A stretch of DNA of 64,000 bases from CAVVEQ01 sp963828855 (GTDB lineage: Bacteria > Chloroflexota > Anaerolineae > Anaerolineales > Anaerolineaceae), in assembly GCA_963828855.1 (NCBI GenBank), contig CAWHGB010000002.1, positions 744,001-808,000 of the forward strand, written 5' to 3'. Both the position numbers and the translations under genes were made by a program. This document shows, in pieces, positions 37,982 through 47,053 of the stretch. Below the pieces are notes generated by a model, which saw nothing but the letters and a program-made list of their open reading frames with translations, was not told where the DNA came from and made no database searches. The stretch's first letter is position 1. The number at the start of each line of letters is the position of its first letter.

Positions 37982-38843
37982 TTATTCCTTTTCAATTACG
38001 ATCATGGGATATTGACCGTTCTCTGCATACCAGCGGGGATCCCTTTCCTCGCGCCAGAAGAGAAACCGCAGCCAATATTTTCCTGCCAGCCAGGGGTGGA
38101 TCAACGCCCTCATAAAGCGCACGCTCACGCTGCGCCAAGGCAGCAGTTTGGGGTTGTAGTCCTGTAATTCGGCTTTGATCCAAGCAATGGAATTCTTGCG
38201 GGTGAAAGTACCCCTCGCTTCAATAACCGAGTTATCCGTTATTACCTGGTTTTCCACCGGCCGATTTCACCATCTTTGTCTCTACGCTTGTTTTCACACC
38301 CAATCGTTCTGCCACTTTCACCAGCCAGAGCCACCTCTCCATCAATCGCGAGGAGGAAGCACCATTAACAACAACCATTTGCCCTTTGGGGTTAAGCGTA
38401 CGGAACATCTCCTCGTACGCATTCTTTTGATCTTCGCTGGAAAGGTGATGCAGGGTGTGCATCGAGACCGTACTGCCAAACGCGTTTTCTTTGAACGGCA
38501 GCCGCGAGATATCTCCGACCACGTACAGCCCCTTTTCGTTCAGGCGGTTGCGGGCTTCTATCAACGCGACCAGGGAAATATCCATGCACACCCGATACCG
38601 GTAGCCATCCGAGTAGCTAAGATAGGCAGGCCATTGCACCGGACCGGAGCCCGCGTCCAGGAGGTAATTCCCCTGACGGTTAAGGTACCGGTTGACACGC
38701 AGGTGGCATCGTTCAATATACTCGCGAGAAACCGGGCGAAGGTCTTCATAGATGGCATTCTGATACAACTCATCGCTGATCCGTTGCCAGCCAACCTGGT
38801 TGTAAAAATCCTTCACTTCGTTCGTCCGGGAGAGATCCGTCAT
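37982..38843 (-). CDS. SAM-dependent methyltransferase, one frameshift
   Basis: About 286 residues. The SAM site is YLLDAGSGPVQWPAYLSYSD, then VCMDISLVALIEARNRL, YVVGDISRLPFKENAFGSTV and MHTLHHLSSEDQKNAYEEMF, the classic methyltransferase_11 layout. A frame change near 38260 joins a C-terminal part NSIAWIKAELQDYNPKLLPW containing basic residues. It lies between the capsule-type GT-B gene (1 base) and the dehydratase (3 bases). Probable sugar or lipid-carrier methylation. Confidence 0.87.
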
Positions 38844-38844
38844 C

Positions 38845-40458
38845 TTAATTCACCTGGATATTCTCCCAATCCATGGCTTCTCCGGAAAGATGCTTGAGGG
38901 TATCCCCATAGAGCTGCTGACCTTCACTCGAAAAAACATAATTGAGCGGCCGCGATTTGAAATCCATAGCCTGCTGGTAAAGATGCCAGGGATACGGGCG
39001 GGGATACTCGAAGAAGAAATAATAAGCATACCGCCAGGCTTCATCCACTTGCTCCTGGGTGAGGCGGTGTTTTTTCGGGTCTCCCAAGATCGTTCCAAGG
39101 AATTTGAAATAGGAAACATATGAATCCGGGTCGAAGGTGAATCCGCGGTTGCGGTAATGGGTCTTGCCGTTGACGATCACCGGCACACCGCCAAATGCCA
39201 TTTCCAAACCCACGGTGGTCGTATAAACCAAACCCAGGTCGGCGATGGAAATGAGATCATAGGTATTGACCGGGTCCTTGGGCGCGATGAGATGAATATG
39301 CTCGGGCAGGCGGGGTTGTTCCCGATGAATGACATCCGCCACACCAATGCTGCCCTTAAGCAGGCTCTCCCCGGGATGAATGCGGATCACCAACTGCACA
39401 TCCGGTCGCCCGGAGAAATATTGCACCGTACGGATCAACCACTCCGTCATGGTCTTGGTATAAACCTGTCGTCCCAATGCCAGGCTGTCACCCAGCACAT
39501 TGGTGGGGAGCAGCACCACGGGACGTTTATCCAGCTTCAATTCCTTGCGGACTTTTTCTCCCCCCTGGGTGGATTCACCCTGCCACTGGCGTGAAAAATT
39601 CTCTATTACGCGTGCATTCTTGCGGGCGGTGTAAAGATGGCGGATACGCTGCAATTGCTCCGGGGATAATTTCTCAGTTCCCCTGGCCTTCCAAAGATGA
39701 TCAGTATCCTGCAGCATCACCTCGGAGTTTTGCGCCAGCCAGATGTTCTCCTTACGGTCGCTGAACTCATATGTCACCCGCGGGATTTTTAGAAGCTGCG
39801 CCACCCGGTAAACGATCCCGAATTCCTGGATGGTGCCATTCGGGACCACCACCACATTCGGGCGGTGAAGGTGAAAATAATTCCAGGCCACCCGGGCTGC
39901 ATCTTCATTCCGGCGAAAGCGCATCTGGTATAGCGTGCTTTTCGGGTCCACCTCTTCCACCTCAGTGGTGTATTGGACATCATAAACCGTGACCTCTTCC
40001 ACCGCTTTCTTCAATTCAGCGGGGAGTTCCTCTTCACAGCGTTTGCAATTCAGGAAGGAAAACGAATGCAGCAAGCCATCTGTTTTTTGCAGGACCCGCT
40101 GAGCGTAGATATTCTGGCGCCTCAGGTCGAAGCGGTTGATCGGGATGCGGTAATCCGCGAAGGGAAGGTAGCCCAGGGTCACTTCATGCCCCATTGCCGA
40201 GAAAGCCATCCCCAACATGGCCATGCTGTCAATCCAGTAATGCAGCGAGGCAAAGAGGAAGATCCTCTTCCCGGGTTTCGCACCGTTGCGAAGCACGCGG
40301 GTTTGCTCTGCCATTTCCGGAAGGATCACCTGCAGGTTCTTCAGAGAGAACCGGGTGCGCGGTGCTTCACCCCGCTGACGAAGGATCCAATAAAGTTCAG
40401 CGGTGTAGGGGATCTCCCCCAGAATGTTTTTGATCGTTTCTTTACCGTTGGGTGCCAT
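38845..40458 (-). CDS. Capsule-biosynthesis-type GT-B protein
   Basis: 537 residues, intact. After RIFLFASLHYWIDSMAMLGM it contains SFSFLNCKRCEEELPAEL with a Cys-x-x-Cys, then VVVVPNGTIQEFGIVYRVAQ and LKIPRVTYEFSDRKENIWLA. The C-terminal half has VVLLPTNVLGDSLALGRQ, LVIRIHPGESLLKG and LISIADLGLVYTTTVGLEMA with VNGKTHYRNRGFTFDPDSY, as in capsule GT-B enzymes. It resembles the protein at 22402-24016 in plan. It starts inside the last 17 bases of wzt, so exporter and transferase are tightly linked. Confidence 0.8.
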   Translation of the reverse strand: MAPNGKETIKNILGEIPYTAELYWILRQRGEAPRTRFSLKNLQVILPEMAEQTRVLRNGAKPGKRIFLFASLHYWIDSMAMLGMAFSAMGHEVTLGYLPFADYRIPINRFDLRRQNIYAQRVLQKTDGLLHSFSFLNCKRCEEELPAELKKAVEEVTVYDVQYTTEVEEVDPKSTLYQMRFRRNEDAARVAWNYFHLHRPNVVVVPNGTIQEFGIVYRVAQLLKIPRVTYEFSDRKENIWLAQNSEVMLQDTDHLWKARGTEKLSPEQLQRIRHLYTARKNARVIENFSRQWQGESTQGGEKVRKELKLDKRPVVLLPTNVLGDSLALGRQVYTKTMTEWLIRTVQYFSGRPDVQLVIRIHPGESLLKGSIGVADVIHREQPRLPEHIHLIAPKDPVNTYDLISIADLGLVYTTTVGLEMAFGGVPVIVNGKTHYRNRGFTFDPDSYVSYFKFLGTILGDPKKHRLTQEQVDEAWRYAYYFFFEYPRPYPWHLYQQAMDFKSRPLNYVFSSEGQQLYGDTLKHLSGEAMDWENIQVN

Positions 40459-41728
40459 TATTTACCGTTTCTATACTCCATTCGAGGCGGGGTCGGACGG
40501 GTCCAAGGCGTGGTTCCGGCCATTGCTTCCCGGGCGCACCGGTCGAATCCACGGAAAAAGTGAGGGCTTGCTCGTCCTGGAAATAACGTTTGACCCGGTA
40601 CGAACTGGCATTGATTCCCAGGATATAGCGGCCTTCGTTCAATATATCCCCTGGGATGGCGCAGCGGCTGAGGTAATGCCCCACCGGGCGGGTGGCTAGC
40701 TTCTCAAATTTTTGGGGTTCATCGGTATCGAACGTGGTGAAGACCACTTCCCCGCGGCTGGTGTTGAGGTATACACCCACCCGCAGCCCGGCGATGGGTT
40801 GCGCCAGTTCGTACTCGATCTCAACAAAATTCTTTTCCGTTGAGCGCATCGTTTCGCTGATCGTACCGGAATCGTTTTGGATGCGAATGGCAATCGGCTT
40901 GAAGGGGGCTGCCTCCGCCGGGACCTCATCCTGCAAGCCAGTACTTTTGCCCTTCCTGCGAGAACCCGCTGGTTAGGTAGTAATCTGACAGCTTCAGAAG
41001 AAGGTGCCCGAAGCACCAGATTGCCCTTTTGAATGACCAAGCGATTCCTCGGTGAGGCGCAGGATGGCGGACATGTTGTGGCTGACGAACATCACCGTCC
41101 GTCCCTGGCGGGCAACATCGCCCATCTTGCCCAGGCACTTGCGTTGGAACTCGGCATCCCCCACCGCCAGCACCTCATCCACCACCAGGATCTCCGGCTC
41201 CAGGTGGGCAGCCACGGCAAACGCCAGGCGCAGGTACATCCCGCTGGAATAGCGTTTCACCGGTGTATCAATGAATTGCTCCACTTCGGCAAAATCGACG
41301 ATCTCGTCGAATTTGCGGGTCGATCTCCGTCCGGTGCATGCCCAGGATGGCACCGTTCAGGAATATATTTTCCCTGCCGGTCAGTTCGGGGTGAAAGCCT
41401 GTGCCCACCTCCAGCAGCGATCCCACCCGGCCGTTGATGATTGCCGCTGCCCTCCGTCGGTTCGGTCACCCGGGCCAGGATCTTTAGCAGTGTGCTCTTG
41501 CCGGCACCGTTTCGCCCAATCACACCCAGCACCTGACCCTGTTTCACCTCAAAGGATACATCCCGCAGCGCCCAGAATGTACCTGCAGGTTCCTTTCTCT
41601 CGGTGCGCTGGAAGGGTTTTTGAATCGCATTCGGACATCGAATCCCGCAGAGTGCGATATTTGACCGCCGCACCCCCGATGTGGTAGCGCTTGCCTAGGT
41701 TTTCCACGCGAATCGCAAAATCAGTCAT
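40442..41728 (-). CDS. wzt: ABC transporter ATPase with glycan-binding C-terminal domain (Wzt-like), about five frameshifts
   Basis: Cytoplasmic ATPase of an O-antigen/teichoic-type exporter. TDFAIRVENLGKRYHIGGAA starts at ATG 41728. Walker A lies in LGVIGRNGAGKSTLLKILAR, the signature segment in KRYSSGMYLRLAFAVAAHLE and Walker B in PEILVVDEVLAVGDAEFQRK, followed by the His of VMFVSHNMSAI. The C-terminal 150 residues (PIAIRIQNDSGTISETM, VGHYLSRCAIPGDILNEGRY) form a beta-sandwich like the Wzt carbohydrate-binding domain, which recognises a modified chain end. Frames change near 41640, 41450, 41330, 41045 and 40930, the densest set in the locus. Confidence 0.88.
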
Positions 41729-41741
41729 GATGTCATCTTCT

Positions 41742-42609
41742 TTACACCAGGTCGGCGAATTGGCGTTCCATGTTCTTGAAGTAGAACAATCCGCTGATCA
41801 ACAAAATGATCGCCACACCCACCGAGATCCACATCGTCTGCGCGGGGGGTTCGGTTCCCAGAAGTGCCCAGCGGAAGCCATTGACCACCCCTGCCATCGG
41901 GTTTAGCGAATAGATAACCTGCCATTGTTCCGGCACCATGCTGGAAGGGTAAACGATGGGGGTGATGAACATCCACATCTGGGTCAGGAAGGGAAGCACG
42001 TAATTTACATCGCGGTAAGCGACGTTCGCTGCCGAAAGCCACAACCCGGTACCAAAGGATGTGACCAGAGCCAGCAGAATGAAGAGCGGCAGGAAAATTA
42101 TGTTAGAGGTGGGGGTGATGTGGTAGAAAAGCATCATCCCGATCAGGACGATGAACGCGATGGCAAAATCCACCACCCCTGCAATCACGGAAGCCAGCGG
42201 CAGGATCATGCGCGGAAAATAGATCTTGGTGATCATGTTGCTATTCTGAACGAGAGAACGGCTGGCATCGGAAAGCGCCTTCGAGAATAGCTCCCAGGGC
42301 AGTAACGCGGTGTAGGAAAAGATCGGGTAGGGGATGCCATCGGAGGGTACCTGGGCGAGGTTTGCCGAAAAAGATCGTGAAGACGACCATGGAAAGGAAT
42401 GGCCGCAGGATCGCCCATGCCACCCCCAGAAAGGTCTGCTTGTAGCGCACGATCACATCCCGCCAGGTCATGAAACCGATCAGCTCGCGGTATGTCCACA
42501 GGTCACCCAGGTTGAGTGAACCCATCCCTTTGCGCGGCCGGATCACGACCGTGCGCACCTCGTGCGCAGGAACAGCCAGGGTCGCTGGTTCAGGTGATGT
42601 GATACTCAA
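41742..42609 (-). CDS. wzm: ABC-2-type polysaccharide export permease (Wzm-like), one frameshift
   Basis: About 288 residues with six membrane segments. Typical TagG/Wzm features: LWTYRELIGFMTWRDVIVRY, KQTFLGVAWAILRPFLSMVV, then PSDGIPYPIFSYTALLPWEL, NSNMITKIYFPRMILPLASV and FITPIVYPSSMVPEQWQVIY. The frame changes near 42360: removing one A from GGCAAACCTC gives FFGNLAQVPSDG, the normal family sequence. With wzt it exports a completed undecaprenyl-linked glycan. It overlaps the epimerase gene upstream by 4 bases and precedes wzt by 13 bases. Confidence 0.92.
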
Positions 42610-43570
42610 CTTTTCGTTTCCTTACGCTTCTGCTCATACCATTCGATCGTCCGGCGCAGGCCTTCCTCAAAACCAACCTGTGCCTTGAACCCGAATTCGC
42701 GTTCCGCCCGGCTCACATCCAGCGCGCGGCGCGGCTGGCCATTGGGTTTGGTCGGATCAAAGACGATTTTCCCCTTGAAACCCGACAAGTCGGGCGATCA
42801 ACTCAGCCAGGTCCTTGATGCGGATCTCGAACCCTGAGCCAATATTGACCGGCTCGGAGCCATTGTATTTTTCTGCTGCCAGCAGGATACCCTCGGCTGC
42901 GTCTTCGGCGTAGATGAATTCGCGGGAAGGACTACCATCCCCCCAGACAACCACCTCGCTCAAGCCGGCTTCGCGTGCCTCGAGGCACTTGCGGATTAAT
43001 GCCGGGATCACGTGCGAGGAGTGCAGGTCAAAATTATCCCCGGGGCCGTAGAGGTTCACCGGTAGACAGGAAGATGGCGTTGTAGCCGTATTGCTGCCGG
43101 TAGGATTGCGCCTGCACAAGCAGCATTTTCTTCGCCAGCCCGTAAGGCGCATTGGTCTCCTCGGGGTAACCATTCCATAGATCATCCTCTTGAAAGGGCA
43201 CCGGTGTGAATTTCGGGTAAGCGCAGACTGGTCCCAACGCGACGAATTTCTCCACACCGCGCTGCCAGGCCTGGTGCATGAGCTGCACGCCCATCATCAG
43301 GTTGTTGTAAAAGAATTCCGCCGGGTGCTCACGGTTGGCACCGATGCCGCCCACCTGGGCTGCCAGGTGCAGGATGATATCCGGGTGGGAATCATCCAGC
43401 ATTCGTTTGATGGAAGAGGGATCAATCAGGTCATATTCTTCGATCTTGGGAATGAAAATTGACCCGGCATGGCGCTGCTTAAGTTTCTCGATGATATAGG
43501 AACCAAGGAAACCTGCTCCACCGGTCACGCACACATGCCGGGGTTCCCAAAATCCGTTTTGATCAGGCAT
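42606..43570 (-). CDS. fcl: GDP-L-fucose synthase-like NAD-dependent epimerase/reductase, two frameshifts
   Basis: About 320 residues. Nucleotide site HVCVTGGAGFLGSYIIEKLK, then IILHLAAQVGGIGANREHPA followed by EFFYNNLMMG, a GDP-fucose synthase hallmark. Further on are YGLAKKMLLVQAQSYRQQYG (Tyr-x-x-x-Lys), LYGPGDNFDLHSSHVIPALI and VVVWGDGSPSREFIYAEDAA. Frames change near 43055 and 42785. The start ATG lies inside the last codons of the regulator gene (8-base overlap). It converts GDP-4-keto-6-deoxymannose to GDP-fucose in the family; no Gmd dehydratase is in the window, so a related 6-deoxysugar is possible. Confidence 0.87.
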
Positions 43571-44099
43571 TTTTTGGTTCCTTCCCGTCAATGTAGATTT
43601 TCAATCCCTGGATCACCAAAAGAGGAGCTTTGGGATCCTCAGTGATCTCGATCCCCTGTTCCATGCAGGTCAGACGGCACACTTCGGCCAGATCACCTTC
43701 TCCGTCGATGCGCACTTGGCTGCAACCAGTGGAGCGGACCTGTTCCAGGGTGTCGATCATCCGTTTCCTCATCAAGCGGTAGAGGTGAAAGGAATTCTGG
43801 ATGTAATCCATTGTCAGTCGCGCCCGCAGGGAGATACCTTCGGGGGTAATGATGTATTTCAGTTTCTTCCGTTCCGCCCGCTTGACCTTCACATACCCCT
43901 TTTCGATCAATCGTTTTAGATGCCAGTTTACCGTACCAATAGCCACATCCAGCCTGCCTGCCAGGGTTGCCTGGGTGGCATCCGGGTCAATTTCAATGAT
44001 TTCAAGAATGGGGAGGTCTGGGTTTCGCTCGGAATATAGTTCCATAAGGAATCCAATATTCAATGGCTGAATTATAAACCGGAGCTGCACTTCCGTCAA
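43563..44099 (-). CDS. Winged-helix (MarR/ArsR-like) transcriptional regulator at the head of the glycan locus
   Basis: 178 residues if the TTG at 44099 is used (AGAGG 4 bases upstream), or 160 from the ATG at 44045. A winged helix spans about residues 35-100: DATQATLAGRLDVAIGTVNW, HLKRLIEKGYVKVKRAERKK and YIITPEGISLRARLT. This resembles EPS-associated MarR-type regulators found at the start of polysaccharide operons. The C-terminal half (TGCSQVRIDGEGDLAEVCRL, LLVIQGLKIYIDG) looks like a Rossmann-like nucleotide-sugar or redox sensing part, which is unusual for MarR. It overlaps the epimerase and diverges from doxX; it may control both. Confidence 0.82.
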   Translation of the reverse strand: MTEVQLRFIIQPLNIGFLMELYSERNPDLPILEIIEIDPDATQATLAGRLDVAIGTVNWHLKRLIEKGYVKVKRAERKKLKYIITPEGISLRARLTMDYIQNSFHLYRLMRKRMIDTLEQVRSTGCSQVRIDGEGDLAEVCRLTCMEQGIEITEDPKAPLLVIQGLKIYIDGKEPKNA

Positions 44100-44107
44100 G
44101 TTGCCTC

Positions 44108-44135
44108 TTGAATCGTGATGGGAAATGGTTATAAT
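44108..44135 (+). promoter_or_regulatory. Promoter of doxX-like gene
   Basis: TTGAAT (44108-44113) and a perfect TATAAT (44130-44135) are separated by 16 bases. The box lies within the short gap shared with the divergent regulator gene, so the regulator could act here. Confidence 0.75.
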
Positions 44136-44165
44136 ATGATATATACTATCCTATTAGGAGTAATT

Positions 44166-44744
44166 ATGTCTGAGAAAAAGTCGTCCTACTATGTTGTCGA
44201 GGATCCCAAGATCGCCAAGGTGATGTTCGACACAACCAAGCTCTCCTGGCTCTGGTTGATCGCCCGGCTGTACATCGGTTACCAATGGTTGGTAGCCGGT
44301 TGGGAAAAGCTGAACAGCCCGGCATGGATGCAGGGAGGTGCAGCTTTGGAAGGGTTCTGGAAATATGCCACCGCTTTTGATCCAAATAACCCCCACCCGG
44401 CGGTCGCGTACGGTTGGTACCGTGCCTTTCTCCAGTTCCTACTGGATAGCCAATCCTTCACCTGGTTCGCAAAAATGGTTGCCGTGGGTGAATTTCTGAT
44501 CGGTATTGCCCTTATCATCGGCATGTTCACCGGTATCGCCGCTTTCTTTGCCGGTTTCATGAACTGGAACTTCATGATGGCGGGCTCTGCGGGGGTCAAT
44601 CCGCTGATGTTCCTCATCACAATCCTGCTGATCCTGGCCTGGAAAGTCGCCGGGTACTACGGAGTGGACCGCTGGCTGCTACCCAAGCTGGGCACTCCCT
44701 GGCATCCTGGAGAAGCCTTCGTCAAAGAAAAACCAGCCGGTTAA
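44166..44744 (+). CDS. DoxX-family membrane protein
   Basis: 192 residues with four or five hydrophobic segments: SWLWLIARLYIGYQWLVAGW, MVAVGEFLIGIALIIGMFTG, IAAFFAGFMNWNFMMAGSAG and PLMFLITILLILAWKVAGYY. These are the DoxX/thiosulfate:quinone oxidoreductase small-subunit-like pattern. The ATG at 44166 follows TAGGAGTAATT, a good ribosome site, and is preferred to upstream starts. It is a single gene between a consensus promoter and a strong terminator. The family is linked to redox or membrane stress in some bacteria; no specific role can be read here. Confidence 0.88.
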   Translation: MSEKKSSYYVVEDPKIAKVMFDTTKLSWLWLIARLYIGYQWLVAGWEKLNSPAWMQGGAALEGFWKYATAFDPNNPHPAVAYGWYRAFLQFLLDSQSFTWFAKMVAVGEFLIGIALIIGMFTGIAAFFAGFMNWNFMMAGSAGVNPLMFLITILLILAWKVAGYYGVDRWLLPKLGTPWHPGEAFVKEKPAG

Positions 44745-44751
44745 TTAAAAC

Positions 44752-44781
44752 AAAACAGCGCCTCGAGGCGCTGTTTTTTTG
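44752..44781. terminator. Bidirectional terminator between doxX and the cold-shock gene
   Basis: AACAGCGCCTCGAGGCGCTGTT is a perfect palindrome with a T run (TTTTTTT) on the plus strand and a shorter one on the minus strand. It ends both convergent genes. Confidence 0.92.
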
Positions 44782-44788
44782 TACTGGT

Positions 44789-44998
44789 TTAGGCCACAGT
44801 CACGCCTTGCGCTTGCGGACCTTTGGGGCCATCGACCACGGCGAATTCCACTTTCTGGCCTTCGGTCAGTGTGCGGTAACCCTGTGATTGGATCTCGCTG
44901 TAGTGGACGAATACATCGCCGCCTTTATCGCGCTCGATGAATCCGTAACCCTTGGTGGCATTAAACCATTTGACCGTACCGGTCTCACGCTCTGCCAT
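44789..44998 (-). CDS. Cold-shock domain protein (CspA family)
   Basis: 69 residues. TGTVKWFNATKGYGFIERDK (RNP1 KGYGFI) and GGDVFVHYSEIQ (RNP2 VFVHY) are diagnostic. It ends GPKGPQAQGVTVA. The ATG at 44998 follows AAGGAGAAGA; longer frames upstream are leader RNA. The leader of about 85 bases from the predicted start site is typical for csp genes. It is a single-stranded nucleic-acid binding protein, RNA chaperone or antiterminator. Confidence 0.97.
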   Translation of the reverse strand: MAERETGTVKWFNATKGYGFIERDKGGDVFVHYSEIQSQGYRTLTEGQKVEFAVVDGPKGPQAQGVTVA

Positions 44999-45090
44999 TT
45001 CTTCTCCTTCTCCTCTTTTCCGGTTATTCGGCAGAGCGCTGCTGTTCCTTGGTGATACCCAACTCATACAAACGTCAACTGCCAAGTAAT

Positions 45091-45119
45091 AATGTAGCAA
45101 ACTCACTGTCACATGTCAA
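45091..45119 (-). promoter_or_regulatory. Promoter of the cold-shock gene
   Basis: A perfect TTGACA (45119-45114), 17-base spacer and TACATT (45096-45091) on the minus strand. Confidence 0.85.
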
Positions 45120-45143
45120 GTGGGTGTAAGTGGCTTTCGGCGA

Positions 45144-45171
45144 TTGAAATTAATCCCCATTTTCATATAAT
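45144..45171 (+). promoter_or_regulatory. Promoter of the YIP1-family gene
   Basis: TTGAAA (45144-45149), 16-base spacer, perfect TATAAT (45166-45171). It diverges from the cold-shock promoter with 24 bases between them. Confidence 0.8.
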
Positions 45172-45209
45172 TAACCTATCCAGGATCTTTTCTGAAGGAT
45201 TTTACTTTT

Positions 45210-45941
45210 ATGAACGAAACTCCATTCAATTTTTCCCAACCTTCACCACCACCTCCTGAACCGGAACCCGCTGAACCTCTGGGATGGTTGGATATTTGGG
45301 GATATGCCATCTCCAAGCCTTCCGTCGCAACCTTCCAGGAATTACTCCAGGATCCCAAGTCCCAGCGTTCCCCCTATCTCTGGGTGGGAATGGCTTTGCT
45401 GCTTTCCTACCTGATTCAGATCGGCTTGCAAGCTCTGTTTGGGGTTTCTTCATTTTCTACCCTGACATCCCAGTTCGAAAACCAATTTGGCGCATTGGGC
45501 TCCTTCATCGGCACGGCTTCCCTGATGTCGCTGGTCTGCTGCGCACCGTTCGCAGCTTTGCTGGGAGTGCTAGGGTTTATGATTTCCTGTGGAATCTACC
45601 ATCTGTTGGCAAAAATGTTCGGTGGAATGGGCTCCTTCAGCCAGGTCACTTTCGCCGCATCCACATTCTACGTTCCACTGACCGTTATTCTGGCGGTCCT
45701 TGGCAGCCTGCCTGTGGCAGGTCCTTTCCTGGTTTTCCCGGTCTCCATCTATATGCTTGTCCTGTTTGGAATCTCGATCAATGCGGTACACGGGATCGGT
45801 GGCGGTAAAGCCACAGGTGTGATTTTAATCCCCCTGGCATTGATGATCCTTCTATTGGGAATTCTCTTTGGGGTGATATTCGCCTTGCTTGCCCCAAATC
45901 TAAGGGAGATCCCAGGGGGTATCCAACCTTTTACCTATTGA
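45210..45941 (+). CDS. YIP1-family membrane protein
   Basis: 243 residues, intact. A Pro/Glu-rich cytoplasmic start (SQPSPPPPEPEPAEPLGWLD) is followed by WGYAISKPSVATFQELLQDP, the usual opening of bacterial Yip1-domain proteins. About five hydrophobic segments follow, including SLVCCAPFAALLGVLGFMIS, FYVPLTVILAVLGSLPVAGP and LIPLALMILLLGILFGVIFA. GMGSFSQVTFAASTFYVPLT is the conserved core. Function in bacteria is unknown. Confidence 0.88.
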   Translation: MNETPFNFSQPSPPPPEPEPAEPLGWLDIWGYAISKPSVATFQELLQDPKSQRSPYLWVGMALLLSYLIQIGLQALFGVSSFSTLTSQFENQFGALGSFIGTASLMSLVCCAPFAALLGVLGFMISCGIYHLLAKMFGGMGSFSQVTFAASTFYVPLTVILAVLGSLPVAGPFLVFPVSIYMLVLFGISINAVHGIGGGKATGVILIPLALMILLLGILFGVIFALLAPNLREIPGGIQPFTY

Positions 45942-46029
45942 ACAGCACGGATTTTCTGGGATGCCAATTGAAAAGGTATGGTAACATTTAGACCAGCGTA
46001 CCTCAATACTTGGAAGAAGGAGGCTGAAG

Positions 46030-46299
46030 ATGACCGCGCATAATTTGCCCGAAGAGAAACAGATCCTGAAATTCATCGAGAAAGTCCCCTTCCCCGCTAA
46101 GAATAAAAAAACCTGGAGCGAGCAGATCCGCGCCACAGGATTTTCGCAGGAACTGGCTGACATTATTCACAAGGTAATTACCACTGCCCCAAAAAAGGGT
46201 TCCGAAAAACCCGATCTATCCCATTTCACCATAGAATTCAACGGCCTGGTCAACCGGTGGAGGCTGGCCAGCCAATCCAGGAACTTCGCAAAAAGATGA
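46030..46299 (+). CDS. Small soluble protein of unknown function
   Basis: 89 residues, intact, basic and helical (EEKQILKFIEKVPFPAKNKK, ELADIIHKVITTAPKKGSEK). No signal or membrane segment. The ATG follows AAGGAGGCTGAAG, a strong ribosome site. Its stop overlaps the start of the SH3b lipoprotein gene (ATGA). I do not recognise a family. Confidence 0.7.
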   Translation: MTAHNLPEEKQILKFIEKVPFPAKNKKTWSEQIRATGFSQELADIIHKVITTAPKKGSEKPDLSHFTIEFNGLVNRWRLASQSRNFAKR

Positions 46300-47049
46300 A
46301 AACCGCACACTTCGCCCTCCCCTGTTTTCTCATCATCTCTGCGCTCCTAAGCGGCTGCATGGCGCTTGACGACGCCAGAACCCACGCCCACCATTGCCAT
46401 CCCACCCACATCAACGCAGCCGGTGCCAACCGAAACTCCCATTCCGCCCAAACCGACCCCCACCGAAACTCCCATCCCGACCGCAACTGGAACCCCCTCC
46501 CCCATCTCCCCGGTAACCCTGGTGGTGAGTGCAGATCAGGTTAACCTACGCCAAGGGCCCGGACGGCTTTATGACAAGGTCGAAACATATAAAAAAGACA
46601 CCCCCATGGTCGCCTACGGCCAGGCACCCGGTGGGGAATGGCTATTGGTGCGTACAGAGGATAATCTGACCGGTTGGATCGCGGCGGAATTCGTCCAGGT
46701 AGAATCAAAATCTACGGAACTGCCGGTGTTCAATATCGACCGGGGTTACCTGGTTACCGGAAAAGTGGTCGGACCGGATGACGTCCCCATCCCTGGCGTG
46801 GTCTTTGCCATCCACCAGGGCGCGGAAAATCTCGGCCGCCGCGTGGATGCCAAAACGGATGCGCTGGGAATTTATTATGCCTTCCTGCCGCCAGGCTCCG
46901 GCGGAACGTGGATCGCGGATGTGGTCGGGGTTTCCTGCGAAAGTCCGATCGTGGATACGGATTGTAATTACAAGGGTACCTTCTCCAGCATATCGACCGA
47001 GGTGGAATTACCCCAGTCCGCGCCCTTCGTGATCACCTACACCCCATAA
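46296..47049 (+). CDS. SH3b-domain lipoprotein, one frameshift
   Basis: About 250 residues. The signal peptide MKTAHFALPCFLIISALLSG ends in the lipobox LLSGC. A frame change near 46370 leads to a Pro/Thr linker (TPEPTPTIAIPPTSTQPVPT and following). A bacterial SH3 domain comes next: VSADQVNLRQGPGRLYDKVE, MVAYGQAPGGEWLLVRTED and GWIAAEFVQ. The C-terminal 100 residues (VTGKVVGPDDVPIPGVVFAI, TDALGIYYAFLPPGSGGTWI) resemble a carboxypeptidase-regulatory-like beta domain. Anchored outside the membrane; possibly wall or glycan binding. Confidence 0.85.
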
Positions 47050-47053
47050 TCCA

